Shown here piece by piece: positions 26,962 through 34,439 of a stretch of 41,277 bases of DNA. The notes below the pieces were generated by a model, which saw nothing but the letters and a program-made list of their open reading frames with translations, had not been told where the DNA came from and made no database searches. The stretch spans positions 1 through 41,277 of the forward strand of contig JAKAKP010000166.1 of assembly GCA_021813445.1 (NCBI GenBank). Reading direction: 5' to 3'. The DNA comes from Deltaproteobacteria bacterium (GTDB taxonomy: Bacteria > Desulfobacterota > Desulfobaccia > Desulfobaccales > 0-14-0-80-60-11). Within the stretch, counting starts at the first letter, position 1, and each line of letters starts with the position of its first letter. The position numbers and the translations under genes are program-made.

Positions 26962-26986
26962 ATAAGCTTGGGACATAAGCTTGGGA
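26962..26986 (+). promoter_or_regulatory. 13-bp-period direct repeat upstream of pump 3
   Basis: Two perfect copies of ATAAGCTTGGGA (26962-26973 and 26975-26986) are separated by one base. They sit just upstream of a possible promoter: TTGCCT (26993-26998), 15 bases, GATAAT (27014-27019). This fits an activator site for the metal operon. No adjacent regulator gene of its own is present. Confidence 0.45.
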
Positions 26987-27028
26987 AGATGGTTGCCTTT
27001 TTGTGCCGATTGGGATAATGAATATATC

Positions 27029-27307
27029 ATGAAGTTAACGCGGGTTTACAGATGGCTCTGCGCCTTGATTTTTCTTGTCGCACTCTTGCCGGGTTTGGCT
27101 TTTGGCGGGGGCGTTTGCCACGACGGAACCTGCCAGAGCCAGGCGTCCTTAGCACCTTGTTTTTGCTCTTGTGCTTGTCATCTGCCTTGCCTCGCCGCTA
27201 ACCCTGAAATTAGCACGGCTTTGGCAGTAGCCCTTCACCAAGCAATTATTTTGCACCCAACAGCGGAAATCCTTTCCCACGATATCTTCCAACCTCCCAG
27301 GTCTTGA
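27029..27307 (+). CDS. Small Cys-rich exported protein
   Basis: A 92-residue protein. The signal peptide (1-26) ends in LAFG. The mature part has CHDGTC followed by CFCSCACHLPC, eight cysteines and several histidines in about 25 residues, and then a plain Ala/Leu-rich tail. This looks like a periplasmic metal-binding or metal-handing protein ahead of the CzcCBA-like genes. The frame extends to 26981, but the ATG at 27029 starts the signal peptide. No good ribosome site is seen, and the possible promoter lies so close that the message could be nearly leaderless. The exact family is not recognised. Confidence 0.62.
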   Translation: MKLTRVYRWLCALIFLVALLPGLAFGGGVCHDGTCQSQASLAPCFCSCACHLPCLAANPEISTALAVALHQAIILHPTAEILSHDIFQPPRS

Positions 27308-27380
27308 AAAGACTTCCTTTATCTTATTCTCTTAATAAAATTCGTTAGTTATTGGTCCTTTCTATAAGCGGAGGTGGCCT

Positions 27381-28616
27381 ATGACCCCAAACGGGTTGGC
27401 CCTGAAGGCGGCTTTATGCCTGGCGTTGCTCATGTCGACGCCGGCAATGGCCGGCCCCCGGGCCTATTCTCTCCCGGAGTTGGAGGAGATCGCTCTTAAA
27501 GTTCACCCCGGACTCCGGAAAGCCCGAGAAGAGGTACGGAAGAACGAAGCCGAACTGCGCATCACTAAGCAATATCCCAACCCGGAAGTAGAGTTCGAGG
27601 GGGGCAATCAAAGGGAAAGGGGCGGACCTGATAGCGGCCTCACCTATACTGTGGCCCTTTCCCAGACCCTGGAATGGCCCGGACGCCGATCTAAAAAGCA
27701 GGAGGCAGCCCGTTTCGGGATAGACAGCGCCCAGAAGTTGGTGACCAACGAAGAGCTCAATGTCATCGCCAGGTTGCGGGAACTCTACTACCGGGTGCTG
27801 GCCGACGAGCAATTCGTCAAGGTGGCCCGGGAGAACCTCGATTCCGCCAAACAACTTCTCGAACTGGTGGAAAAACGCGTCCGCCTGGGTGAAAGCCGCC
27901 AGATAGAGCTGATCAAGGCGCAGGTGGAATTTTATACCCTGGAACGGGAACACGAAAAAGCCAGGACGACGCTTACCGGGGACCGCCAGGTGCTGAACCG
28001 GTTTTTATTGGAGAATCTACCGGCCGATTTCACCTTGTCCAACAAATTTATCGCTCTGGATGAGGCGATTCCCTTGACGCGCTGGCGCGAGACGGCGCTG
28101 ACTGCTCACCCCCTTATTGCCGCGCAAGAAGCAGCTGTGCGCCAGACCGAAAGCAGCCTGGGTGCGGAGCGCCAGGCCTGGGTGCCGGAAGTGAAGTTCA
28201 AGTTTTTTCATACGTTGGAGATTGACCAGCGCACCACCGGCGGAGGCATTTCCCTGCCATTGCCCCTCTGGAACCGCAAGGGCGGAGAGGTGGATAAGGC
28301 CGCGGCCGCCAAGCGCCAGGCCGTGGCCGAGCTCGGCCTCACCCGCCAGGAGTTGGAGACCAAGCTGGCGTCCCAGTACAGCCTTTACATGGTGGCTCGG
28401 CGCCAGGTGGAATCTTTTCAAAAGAATATCCTGCCCCAGGCGGCGGAATCTTTGCGCCTGGCCGAATTCACCTACCGGCAGGGAGAGACGGGGCTGCTGG
28501 AACTGCTGGATTCCCGCCGCGTCCACCGGACCACTGAGAGAGATTATTACCAAGCTTTGCTCGACTACTGGCAGGCCAGGACGGAACTCTGGCGCATCGC
28601 CGGAGGAGGAGTATAA
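27381..28616 (+). CDS. CzcC-like outer-membrane efflux protein (pump 3)
   Basis: A 411-residue TolC-family duct. The signal peptide (1-24, STPAMA cleavage) has no lipobox, unlike the ducts of pumps 1 and 2. The helices carry HPGLRKAREEVRKNEAELRI, KQYPNPEVEFEGG, SQTLEWPGRRSKK and PLPLWNRKGGEV, the standard CzcC pattern. GGAGG precedes the ATG. The adaptor gene starts two bases after its stop. It leads the third, most clearly CzcCBA-like, operon. Confidence 0.92.
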   Translation: MTPNGLALKAALCLALLMSTPAMAGPRAYSLPELEEIALKVHPGLRKAREEVRKNEAELRITKQYPNPEVEFEGGNQRERGGPDSGLTYTVALSQTLEWPGRRSKKQEAARFGIDSAQKLVTNEELNVIARLRELYYRVLADEQFVKVARENLDSAKQLLELVEKRVRLGESRQIELIKAQVEFYTLEREHEKARTTLTGDRQVLNRFLLENLPADFTLSNKFIALDEAIPLTRWRETALTAHPLIAAQEAAVRQTESSLGAERQAWVPEVKFKFFHTLEIDQRTTGGGISLPLPLWNRKGGEVDKAAAAKRQAVAELGLTRQELETKLASQYSLYMVARRQVESFQKNILPQAAESLRLAEFTYRQGETGLLELLDSRRVHRTTERDYYQALLDYWQARTELWRIAGGGV

Positions 28617-28618
28617 CC

Positions 28619-29845
28619 ATGCTGCGCGACCTTCTCACGTCCAAACGGATTCTTATTGGGGCAGGCATCCTGGCCCTGGTGGTTTTGATTTGGTTTTTCA
28701 TCCCTGCCGGTTCTAAGAAAAAGGGCCCGGAAAAGGAGCCTGGGCAGGAGTCCCACAAACCTGGGCAGGTTAAGCTCGCCACGGAGGCGTTGGAGCGGGC
28801 CAAGATTGAGGCGGCCCCTGCCAATGTTGGCCCCATAACCAATAAAATTCTTCTTACCGGGGAACTGGTCTTCAATGAAGAGAAAACCGCGCGTGTTAGT
28901 TCCCGCCTGGATGGGAGGATAGTGAAAATTTTCGCTGACTATGGAGCGGAAGTAAAGCAAGGCGCGGTGCTGGCCGTCATTGACAGCGTGGAGTTGGGCC
29001 AGGCCCAGGCCGCCTTTTTAAAATCGGGTGCCGAATATAATGTGGCCCAGAAGGCTTTGGAGCGGGCGCGCCTCTTGTGGCAGGAGAAAGCCATCAGCCA
29101 GGCCGAGTATCTGGAGCGGCAGGCCAAGTTTGAGCTCGCCCAGGCGGAGCGGGATTATGCCGAGAACCGCCTCCATCTCTTGGGTCTGAGCGATGCCGAT
29201 ATCGGGCGCATGTTCAAGTCAAAGCCGAGAAAGGGTCCCGGCTTTCACGCTGAGGTGGACACCACCTTCCCATTGCGTTCTCCCATCTCCGGACAGGTGG
29301 TGAATCGCAAGGTCACCCCCGGTTTGGTGGTCAAACCGGACGAGGAACTTTTCACGGTGGCCGACACCTCTACCTTGTGGTGTTTCGTCCAGATTCCTGA
29401 GAAAGACCTGCCCCTGGTCAGCCCCGGCTGTATGACCGCTATCAAGGTAAGCGCTCTGCCCCAGGAGGAGTTCACCGGCTGCATCGACTACATCGCCGCC
29501 TCGGTGGATAAGGCGTCTCGTATGACCCGGGCCCGGGTGCAGGTGGACAACTCCCGGGGCCTGCTGAAAGCCGGGATGTTTGCCACCATTTCGGTGACCG
29601 CAGGCGTCCGGACGGCCCTCAGCGTGCCCGAAACTGCGGTGGTCGCCTCCGGCGGTGAGCAGATTATCTTTATTGAACAGGAACCCGGCCTGTATCTCAA
29701 GCGCGTCATCAAGCCCGGCCTGAAGGCGGAAGGCCGGGTGGAAGTGCTGGAGGGCCTGAAGGAAGGCGAGCGGGTGGTGGTGCAGGGGGTCTTCACCCTC
29801 AAGTCCGAATTGGAGAAAGAAAGCCTGGAGGCGGGGCATGATTGA
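28619..29845 (+). CDS. CzcB-like RND periplasmic adaptor (pump 3)
   Basis: A 408-residue adaptor. It has an N-terminal membrane anchor (10-28), a complete first lipoyl half (VSSRLDGRIVKIFADYGAEV), a coiled-coil hairpin (about 125-190), the second half (RSPISGQVVNRKVTPGLVV), a beta-barrel (LWCFVQIPEKDLPLV) and a membrane-proximal domain (VPETAVVASGGEQIIFIE). All four domains are intact, in contrast to the pump 2 adaptor. It overlaps the RND gene by eight bases. It delivers metal ions to, and bridges, the RND pump and the CzcC-like duct. Confidence 0.92.
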   Translation: MLRDLLTSKRILIGAGILALVVLIWFFIPAGSKKKGPEKEPGQESHKPGQVKLATEALERAKIEAAPANVGPITNKILLTGELVFNEEKTARVSSRLDGRIVKIFADYGAEVKQGAVLAVIDSVELGQAQAAFLKSGAEYNVAQKALERARLLWQEKAISQAEYLERQAKFELAQAERDYAENRLHLLGLSDADIGRMFKSKPRKGPGFHAEVDTTFPLRSPISGQVVNRKVTPGLVVKPDEELFTVADTSTLWCFVQIPEKDLPLVSPGCMTAIKVSALPQEEFTGCIDYIAASVDKASRMTRARVQVDNSRGLLKAGMFATISVTAGVRTALSVPETAVVASGGEQIIFIEQEPGLYLKRVIKPGLKAEGRVEVLEGLKEGERVVVQGVFTLKSELEKESLEAGHD

Positions 29846-32800
29846 AAAAATCGTTCAAGCCTGTCTCCGTCAGCGTTTTCTGGTCCTCATCCTCCTGGCC
29901 GGGTTGATAGGCTATGGTTCCTACTCCGCCTTTAAATTGCCGGTGGATGCCTTTCCCGATGTCACCAACATCCAGGTGCAGGTAATCACCACCTGGCCCG
30001 GCATGTCCCCGGTGGAAGTGGAACAGCAGATCACCTTCCCCGTTGAGGTGACGATGGCGGGTCTCCCGGACATGGTGGAACTGCGGTCGCTGTCCAAGTT
30101 CGGCCTGTCGCTGGTGACCGTGGTCTTCCAAGATTCGGTGGACATCTATTTCGCCCGGCAATTGGTATTGGAGCGTCTCATCGAGGCCAAGGAAAAACTC
30201 CCGAAGGGCGCCGAGGCGATGTTGGGGCCCATCTCCACCGGCCTGGGAGAGATCTACCAATACACCCTGGAAGAGCCGAACGCCCCGCTCCCCACCTCGC
30301 CCCGAGAAGAAGAATTGCGTTTGATGCGCCTGCGCACCGTGCAGGACGGCATCGTCCGGCCCCTTCTGAAAACCGTACCCGGGGTGACTGATGTTAATTC
30401 CTTCGGAGGGTATGTACGGCAGTACCTTGTAGAGGTGAATCCCGACCGGTTGCGCAAATACGATCTCACCCTACACCAGGTGTTCAACGCCTTGGCCCAA
30501 AACAACGCCAACGCCGGGGGCAATATCCTGAACCAGGGGAGCGAACAGGCCCTGGTACGGGGCCAGGGCTTGATGCAGACTATTGAGGACATCGAAGAGG
30601 TGGTGCTCAAAGAGGTGGATGGCGCTCCGGTGCTGGTGCGGGACGTGGCCACGGTCAGAGAAGGACCGGCCACCCGCTGGGGTGCGGTGGTGAAAGACGG
30701 CAAGCAGGAGGCCGTGGTGGGCATCGCCCTCATGATTCGGGGCGGCAGTGGCCGGGAAGTGGTGGCTGCGGTCAAGGATAAAGTAAAAGAAATCAACAAG
30801 GGCGGCATCCTTCCCGGCGGCATCAGGCTGGAAGCCTTCTACGACCGCACCGGCCTGGTGCGAGATTGCATTAATACGGTGGGCAAGGCCATCGGTGAGG
30901 GAGTTATCCTGGTGGTCCTGGTGATATACCTTTTTCTGCGCAATTTACGAGGTGCTCTGGTCATTTCCCTGACCCTGCCGTTGGTGGCTATGGCAACCTT
31001 CATCGTCATGCGCCAGGTGGGGCTGTCGGCCAACCTGATGTCTCTGGGAGGACTGGCCATCTCCATCGGCATGATCGTGGACGGCTCGGTCATCCAGGTG
31101 GAAAACGTCATACACCGGCTGGGAGAGGCCGACGTCCGGACAGGGTTTATGCGCACCGTTTTGGAAGCCGTGGCCGAAGTTCTGAAGCCCAGCTTTTTCG
31201 GGATACTGATCATCGCCATCACCTTCCTGCCCATTATGACCCTGAAAGGCATGGAAGGCAAAATGTTTGCGCCTTTGGCCTTCACCGTGGTTATTGCCCT
31301 ATTGGCCTCCCTGGTCTTCTCCATTTCTGTGATTCCGGTGCTCTGCTCCTACCTGCTCAAACGGGGGGCCGAGCGGGAAAGCCCACTCCTCAGGTGGGCC
31401 CGGCGCCTCTACCAGCCATCTCTCAACTGGGCACTGGGTCATCGGAAAGCGGCCGTTCTCGGGGCGGTCGGCCTTTTAGCCTTTTCCCTGCTGATGGTAC
31501 CATTTTTAGGCACCGAGTTTATCCCCCGGCTGGATGAAGGCTATCTCACCCCCCAGGTTATCCGGCTGCCGTCGGTATCCATCGACAAATCGGCGGAAAT
31601 TGAGCGCCAGGCGCAGCAGGTCATGATGAAGTTCCCAGAGGTGGCCGCGGTAGTATCCAAGATCGGCGCCGCGGAGATCGCCACCGATCCCATGGGGCCG
31701 AATATCAGTGATCCTATCGTGGTACTCAAGCCTCGATCGGAATGGAAGACCGTCCGCACCACCGAAGAACTGGTGGAAAAGATGCGGACCGAGCTGGCCA
31801 AGATCCCGGGGATAGGGATCAATCTCTCGCAGCCTATTGCTTTGAGGGTGGACGAACTCATTTCGGGAGTGAAGTCCCAGGTAGCAGTGAAGATTTTCGG
31901 CGACGACATGGAAATCCTGCGACGCAAGGCCGAAGAAGCGGGCCGCCTTTTGAAGACGGTCAAAGGTGTCACAGATTTAAGGGTGGAGCAGGTGGCCGGC
32001 CAGCCATATCTCAATATCAAGATTGATCGGCGCAAAATCGCCCGGTACGGCATCAACGTAGCCGATGTGCAGGAAGTCATCGAAACCGCGGTGGGCGGCA
32101 AGGTGGCGACCCAGATCATCGAAGGGCAGCTCAGGGTGGGCGTGCTGATGCGCTTCCCGGAAGAACGGCGCAACAGCCTCCAGACCATCGGCAACATCTT
32201 GGTGGAAGCTTCAGGGGGCCGCCAGATTCCCCTGGCGGACCTGGCGACGATTACGGAAGAGGAGGGCCCAGTGCAGATCAGCCGGGACGACGCCCGCCGC
32301 CGGGTGGTGGTGGAATTCAACGTGGAGGACCGGGACATCGGCGGCCTGGTGGCAGAAGCTCAGGGCCTTCTGGAATCCCGGTTGGGGCTGCCTCCCGGCT
32401 ATTACCTTAACTGGGGCGGCGCTTTCGAGAACCAGCAGCGGGCCATGCGTTATCTTATGGTCATTGTACCCATCACCGTGCTCGTCATTTTTCTGCTCCT
32501 GTTCATGACTTTTAATTCATTACGCTATGCCGCACTCATAATCCTGAACCTGCCTTTGGCCATCATCGGCGGCATCCTGGGCCTGCTTATCACCGGCCTT
32601 TATCTGAGCGTCCCGGCCTCGGTGGGTTTCATCGCCCTCTTCGGCGTGGCGGTATTGAACGGCGTGGTCCTGGTTTCCCAGATCAACCAGCTCCGGCAGG
32701 AAGGCCGGCCTCTTGAGGAAGCGGTGCAGGAGGGTTGCAACCGACGCCTCCGGCCGGTCTTAATGACCGCACTGGTGGCCATATTGGGGCTGGTGCCGCT

Positions 32801-32945
32801 GCTGTTCGCTACCGGTCCGGGATCAGAGGTACAGCGGCCCCTGGCCGTAGTGGTGGTTTTCGGCCTGTTCTCCTCCACTCTTTTGACTCTGATTATCCTG
32901 CCGGTGCTGTACGGCAGCTTCGCTGAACGCCTGCCGGAGATTTAG
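29838..32945 (+). CDS. CzcA-like heavy-metal RND transporter (pump 3)
   Basis: A 1035-residue heavy-metal RND pump. FKLPVDAFPDVTNIQVQVIT at the N-terminus, GMIVDGSVIQVENVIHRL in helix 4 and ATDPMGPNISDPIVVLKP in the second loop match the CzcA-like side of the family (cobalt, zinc, cadmium or nickel) better than the copper/silver pump CusA. Twelve helices are expected. The ATG lies inside the adaptor gene. It is followed after ten bases by a P-II-like gene, a linkage known for some CzcA/CusA-type operons. The exact ion is not determinable from sequence. Confidence 0.93.
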   Translation: MIEKIVQACLRQRFLVLILLAGLIGYGSYSAFKLPVDAFPDVTNIQVQVITTWPGMSPVEVEQQITFPVEVTMAGLPDMVELRSLSKFGLSLVTVVFQDSVDIYFARQLVLERLIEAKEKLPKGAEAMLGPISTGLGEIYQYTLEEPNAPLPTSPREEELRLMRLRTVQDGIVRPLLKTVPGVTDVNSFGGYVRQYLVEVNPDRLRKYDLTLHQVFNALAQNNANAGGNILNQGSEQALVRGQGLMQTIEDIEEVVLKEVDGAPVLVRDVATVREGPATRWGAVVKDGKQEAVVGIALMIRGGSGREVVAAVKDKVKEINKGGILPGGIRLEAFYDRTGLVRDCINTVGKAIGEGVILVVLVIYLFLRNLRGALVISLTLPLVAMATFIVMRQVGLSANLMSLGGLAISIGMIVDGSVIQVENVIHRLGEADVRTGFMRTVLEAVAEVLKPSFFGILIIAITFLPIMTLKGMEGKMFAPLAFTVVIALLASLVFSISVIPVLCSYLLKRGAERESPLLRWARRLYQPSLNWALGHRKAAVLGAVGLLAFSLLMVPFLGTEFIPRLDEGYLTPQVIRLPSVSIDKSAEIERQAQQVMMKFPEVAAVVSKIGAAEIATDPMGPNISDPIVVLKPRSEWKTVRTTEELVEKMRTELAKIPGIGINLSQPIALRVDELISGVKSQVAVKIFGDDMEILRRKAEEAGRLLKTVKGVTDLRVEQVAGQPYLNIKIDRRKIARYGINVADVQEVIETAVGGKVATQIIEGQLRVGVLMRFPEERRNSLQTIGNILVEASGGRQIPLADLATITEEEGPVQISRDDARRRVVVEFNVEDRDIGGLVAEAQGLLESRLGLPPGYYLNWGGAFENQQRAMRYLMVIVPITVLVIFLLLFMTFNSLRYAALIILNLPLAIIGGILGLLITGLYLSVPASVGFIALFGVAVLNGVVLVSQINQLRQEGRPLEEAVQEGCNRRLRPVLMTALVAILGLVPLLFATGPGSEVQRPLAVVVVFGLFSSTLLTLIILPVLYGSFAERLPEI

Positions 32946-32955
32946 GAGGTGGCTA

Positions 32956-33315
32956 ATGAAAGAGATACGAGCGTATATCCAGCCCTTCATGCTTTCTAAG
33001 GTGACGCACGCCTTGCAAAAAATTGCCGGGTTTCCTGGAATGAGTGTTATCGAAATCCAGGGGTTTGGTCGGGGCAAGGTCAGGGTGCCAGGAGACAAAG
33101 TCATTCGGGAGTTCGTCCCCAAGATCCGCCTTGAGGCGGTGGTGAAGGACGAGTTGGTGGAAGAAGTGGTGCGCTCCATTGAAAAAGCCGCCCGCACCGG
33201 GAATCCCGGAGATGGGGTTATCTTCGTCTTACCGGTGGAGCAGGCGGTGCGTATCCGCACGGGCGAAAGGGACAAAGAAGCGATCAGGTCGGAAGGAAAT
33301 GGAAAAAAAGGCTGA
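32956..33315 (+). CDS. P-II-like protein linked to metal efflux (PII-NG type)
   Basis: A 119-residue trimeric-type GlnB/GlnK relative: MKEIRAYIQPFMLSKVTHAL, GFGRGKV, then AARTGNPGDGVIFVLPVEQA and VRIRTGERDKEAI. The nucleotide-binding B loop (TGNPGDG) is intact. The T loop is short and lacks the Tyr51 that is uridylylated in nitrogen-regulatory P-II. Such proteins occur beside CzcA/CusA-type pumps and are thought to sense nucleotides for metal transport rather than nitrogen. GGAGGTGG precedes the ATG. Its tail overlaps the start of the HMA fragment. I infer that it tunes pump 3, perhaps by contacting the RND protein. Confidence 0.9.
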   Translation: MKEIRAYIQPFMLSKVTHALQKIAGFPGMSVIEIQGFGRGKVRVPGDKVIREFVPKIRLEAVVKDELVEEVVRSIEKAARTGNPGDGVIFVLPVEQAVRIRTGERDKEAIRSEGNGKKG

Positions 33316-33534
33316 GCCTGAAACCGCGGTAAGGAAAATCGTCAAAGAGGACTTTCCAGTCCAGGGTCTCGACTGCGCGGACTGCGCCCAATTGCTGGAG
33401 AAAGCCGTCTGCAAGCTTAAGGGCGTAGCCAGTGCGACATCCAAGTCAAGATCGTTGACCTCCATTACCAGGCAAGAGTTGTAGCCTTCCCTCGGGCCAA
33501 GAGGTCCCGAAACCTCGTTGTGACATCGGCATAA
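33299..33534 (+). pseudogene. Truncated, frameshifted HMA metal-binding domain
   Basis: An ATG with a GGAAGGA site overlaps the P-II gene by 17 bases. It opens an HMA-type domain: FPVQGLDCADCAQLLEKAVC, where the C-x-x-C pair binds metal, then KLKGVAS. The frame drifts into SKSRSLTS and stops at 33484 after 61 residues. Shifting frame near 33436 gives DIQVKIVDLHYQARVVAF up to 33534, which looks more protein-like. It is probably the remnant of the N-terminus of a heavy-metal P-type ATPase or of a small metallochaperone. No ATPase follows. A functional short HMA protein is possible but would lack the last strand. Confidence 0.6.
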
Positions 33535-33641
33535 TCGCAGATCATAACTCATCGTGATCGTAAACGGCCTGAGAGTCTTCAGGGTAAAATCGTGATTTGG
33601 GCATGCTGGTGATGCAAGAAGGAATGGGGTAACGGCTTTTG

Positions 33642-33764
33642 GTGGCGAGGGGAAAGAGGAAGTTATTCACAACCTTACTCGCCCTGATAGTCCTCTTGGT
33701 GCCCTGTCACCTGTTGAGGGAACACCGAAGAGGATTAATAACGATAACAAAAAGTTTTTATTAA
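33642..33764 (+). CDS. Possible small membrane peptide
   Basis: A GTG-started frame of 40 residues, basic then hydrophobic (KRKLFTTLLALIVLLVPCHL) like a signal peptide or single membrane helix, and a short basic tail. No clear ribosome site. It could equally be the start of a broken exported-protein gene or chance. The rest of the 33535-33781 spacer shows only an AT-rich inverted repeat (33734-33766, arms ATTAATAA/TTATTAAT). Confidence 0.22.
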   Translation: MARGKRKLFTTLLALIVLLVPCHLLREHRRGLITITKSFY

Positions 33765-33781
33765 TAATCGGGAGGATACAC

Positions 33782-34264
33782 ATGGAACATAGGTGGCTGT
33801 TAGGACTTGTGGCCTTGGCGTGTTTCTTGATGGCTTGCAGCGCTCCACTTCAGGAGCACAGTTACCTGCAAGAATATGGCTATCGGGGCGGCAGAGGCCA
33901 AGGATTCCGCATGTTGCCTTATCGAGTCTCCCAGGAGCTTCATGCCTGTGTGCCCGGGAAGATCAGCGGACGCATAGCCCGCCTCCGGGTCGAAACTTTT
34001 TCGCTGGACATGGAGCCGGGGTTGGCAATGGAAGTGCAAACTCCAGACTGGGGCCTGGTGCACGTCCATTTGGGCCCGCTTTGGTTCCTGGAGCGCCAGG
34101 AGGCCGATCTGAAACCGGGGGACGAGGTAACCATCCAGGGGTTTTGCTATAAATTGGCGGGCCAGGAAAGACTTCTTGCTGGCGAGGTCAAGCATAAGGA
34201 TCACACTTTAGTATTACGGGATCCTCGAGGCAATCCTTATTGGGAGGCCTGGCGCAAGAATTAG
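33782..34264 (+). CDS. Lipoprotein with OB-fold-like domain
   Basis: A 160-residue protein. The lipoprotein signal ends in FLMAC (Cys19). The mature part after residue 55 alternates strands in an OB-fold-like pattern: GKISGRIARLRVETF, VHVHLGPLWFLE, LKPGDEVTIQGF, LLAGEVKHKDHTLVLRDPRG. Similar domains occur in periplasmic proteins of many Proteobacteria with no clear function. The end (NPYWEAWRK) is characteristic of these. GGGAGG precedes the ATG. It is the last gene before the phage structural module and stands alone. The function is unknown; binding of a small ligand or metal is possible. Confidence 0.7.
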   Translation: MEHRWLLGLVALACFLMACSAPLQEHSYLQEYGYRGGRGQGFRMLPYRVSQELHACVPGKISGRIARLRVETFSLDMEPGLAMEVQTPDWGLVHVHLGPLWFLERQEADLKPGDEVTIQGFCYKLAGQERLLAGEVKHKDHTLVLRDPRGNPYWEAWRKN

Positions 34265-34375
34265 CCCAGGATGCGAGGGACAATTCAAGCCAGCAAGGCG
34301 CGTTCGCCTTTGTTCTTACACCAGATTAATTGCCGCGCCATTCTTTTATATAGTATATACATACCAAATGTAGAA

Positions 34376-34418
34376 TTGACTATATCCCTTCCCCCTATAT
34401 GATGTGAGCCAGTCTCAC
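34376..34418 (+). promoter_or_regulatory. Promoter and operator-like repeat before the portal gene
   Basis: TTGACT (34376-34381), a 16-base spacer, then TATGAT (34398-34403). Immediately after it lies a perfect inverted repeat GTGAG-CCAGT-CTCAC (34404-34418) at the expected start of transcription. The palindrome GTATATAC lies upstream near 34353. This could be a repressible late or leaky promoter. The terminator side of the lipoprotein gene shows no clear hairpin. Confidence 0.5.
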
Positions 34419-34439
34419 GATTATACGGGGGGAAGGGTA

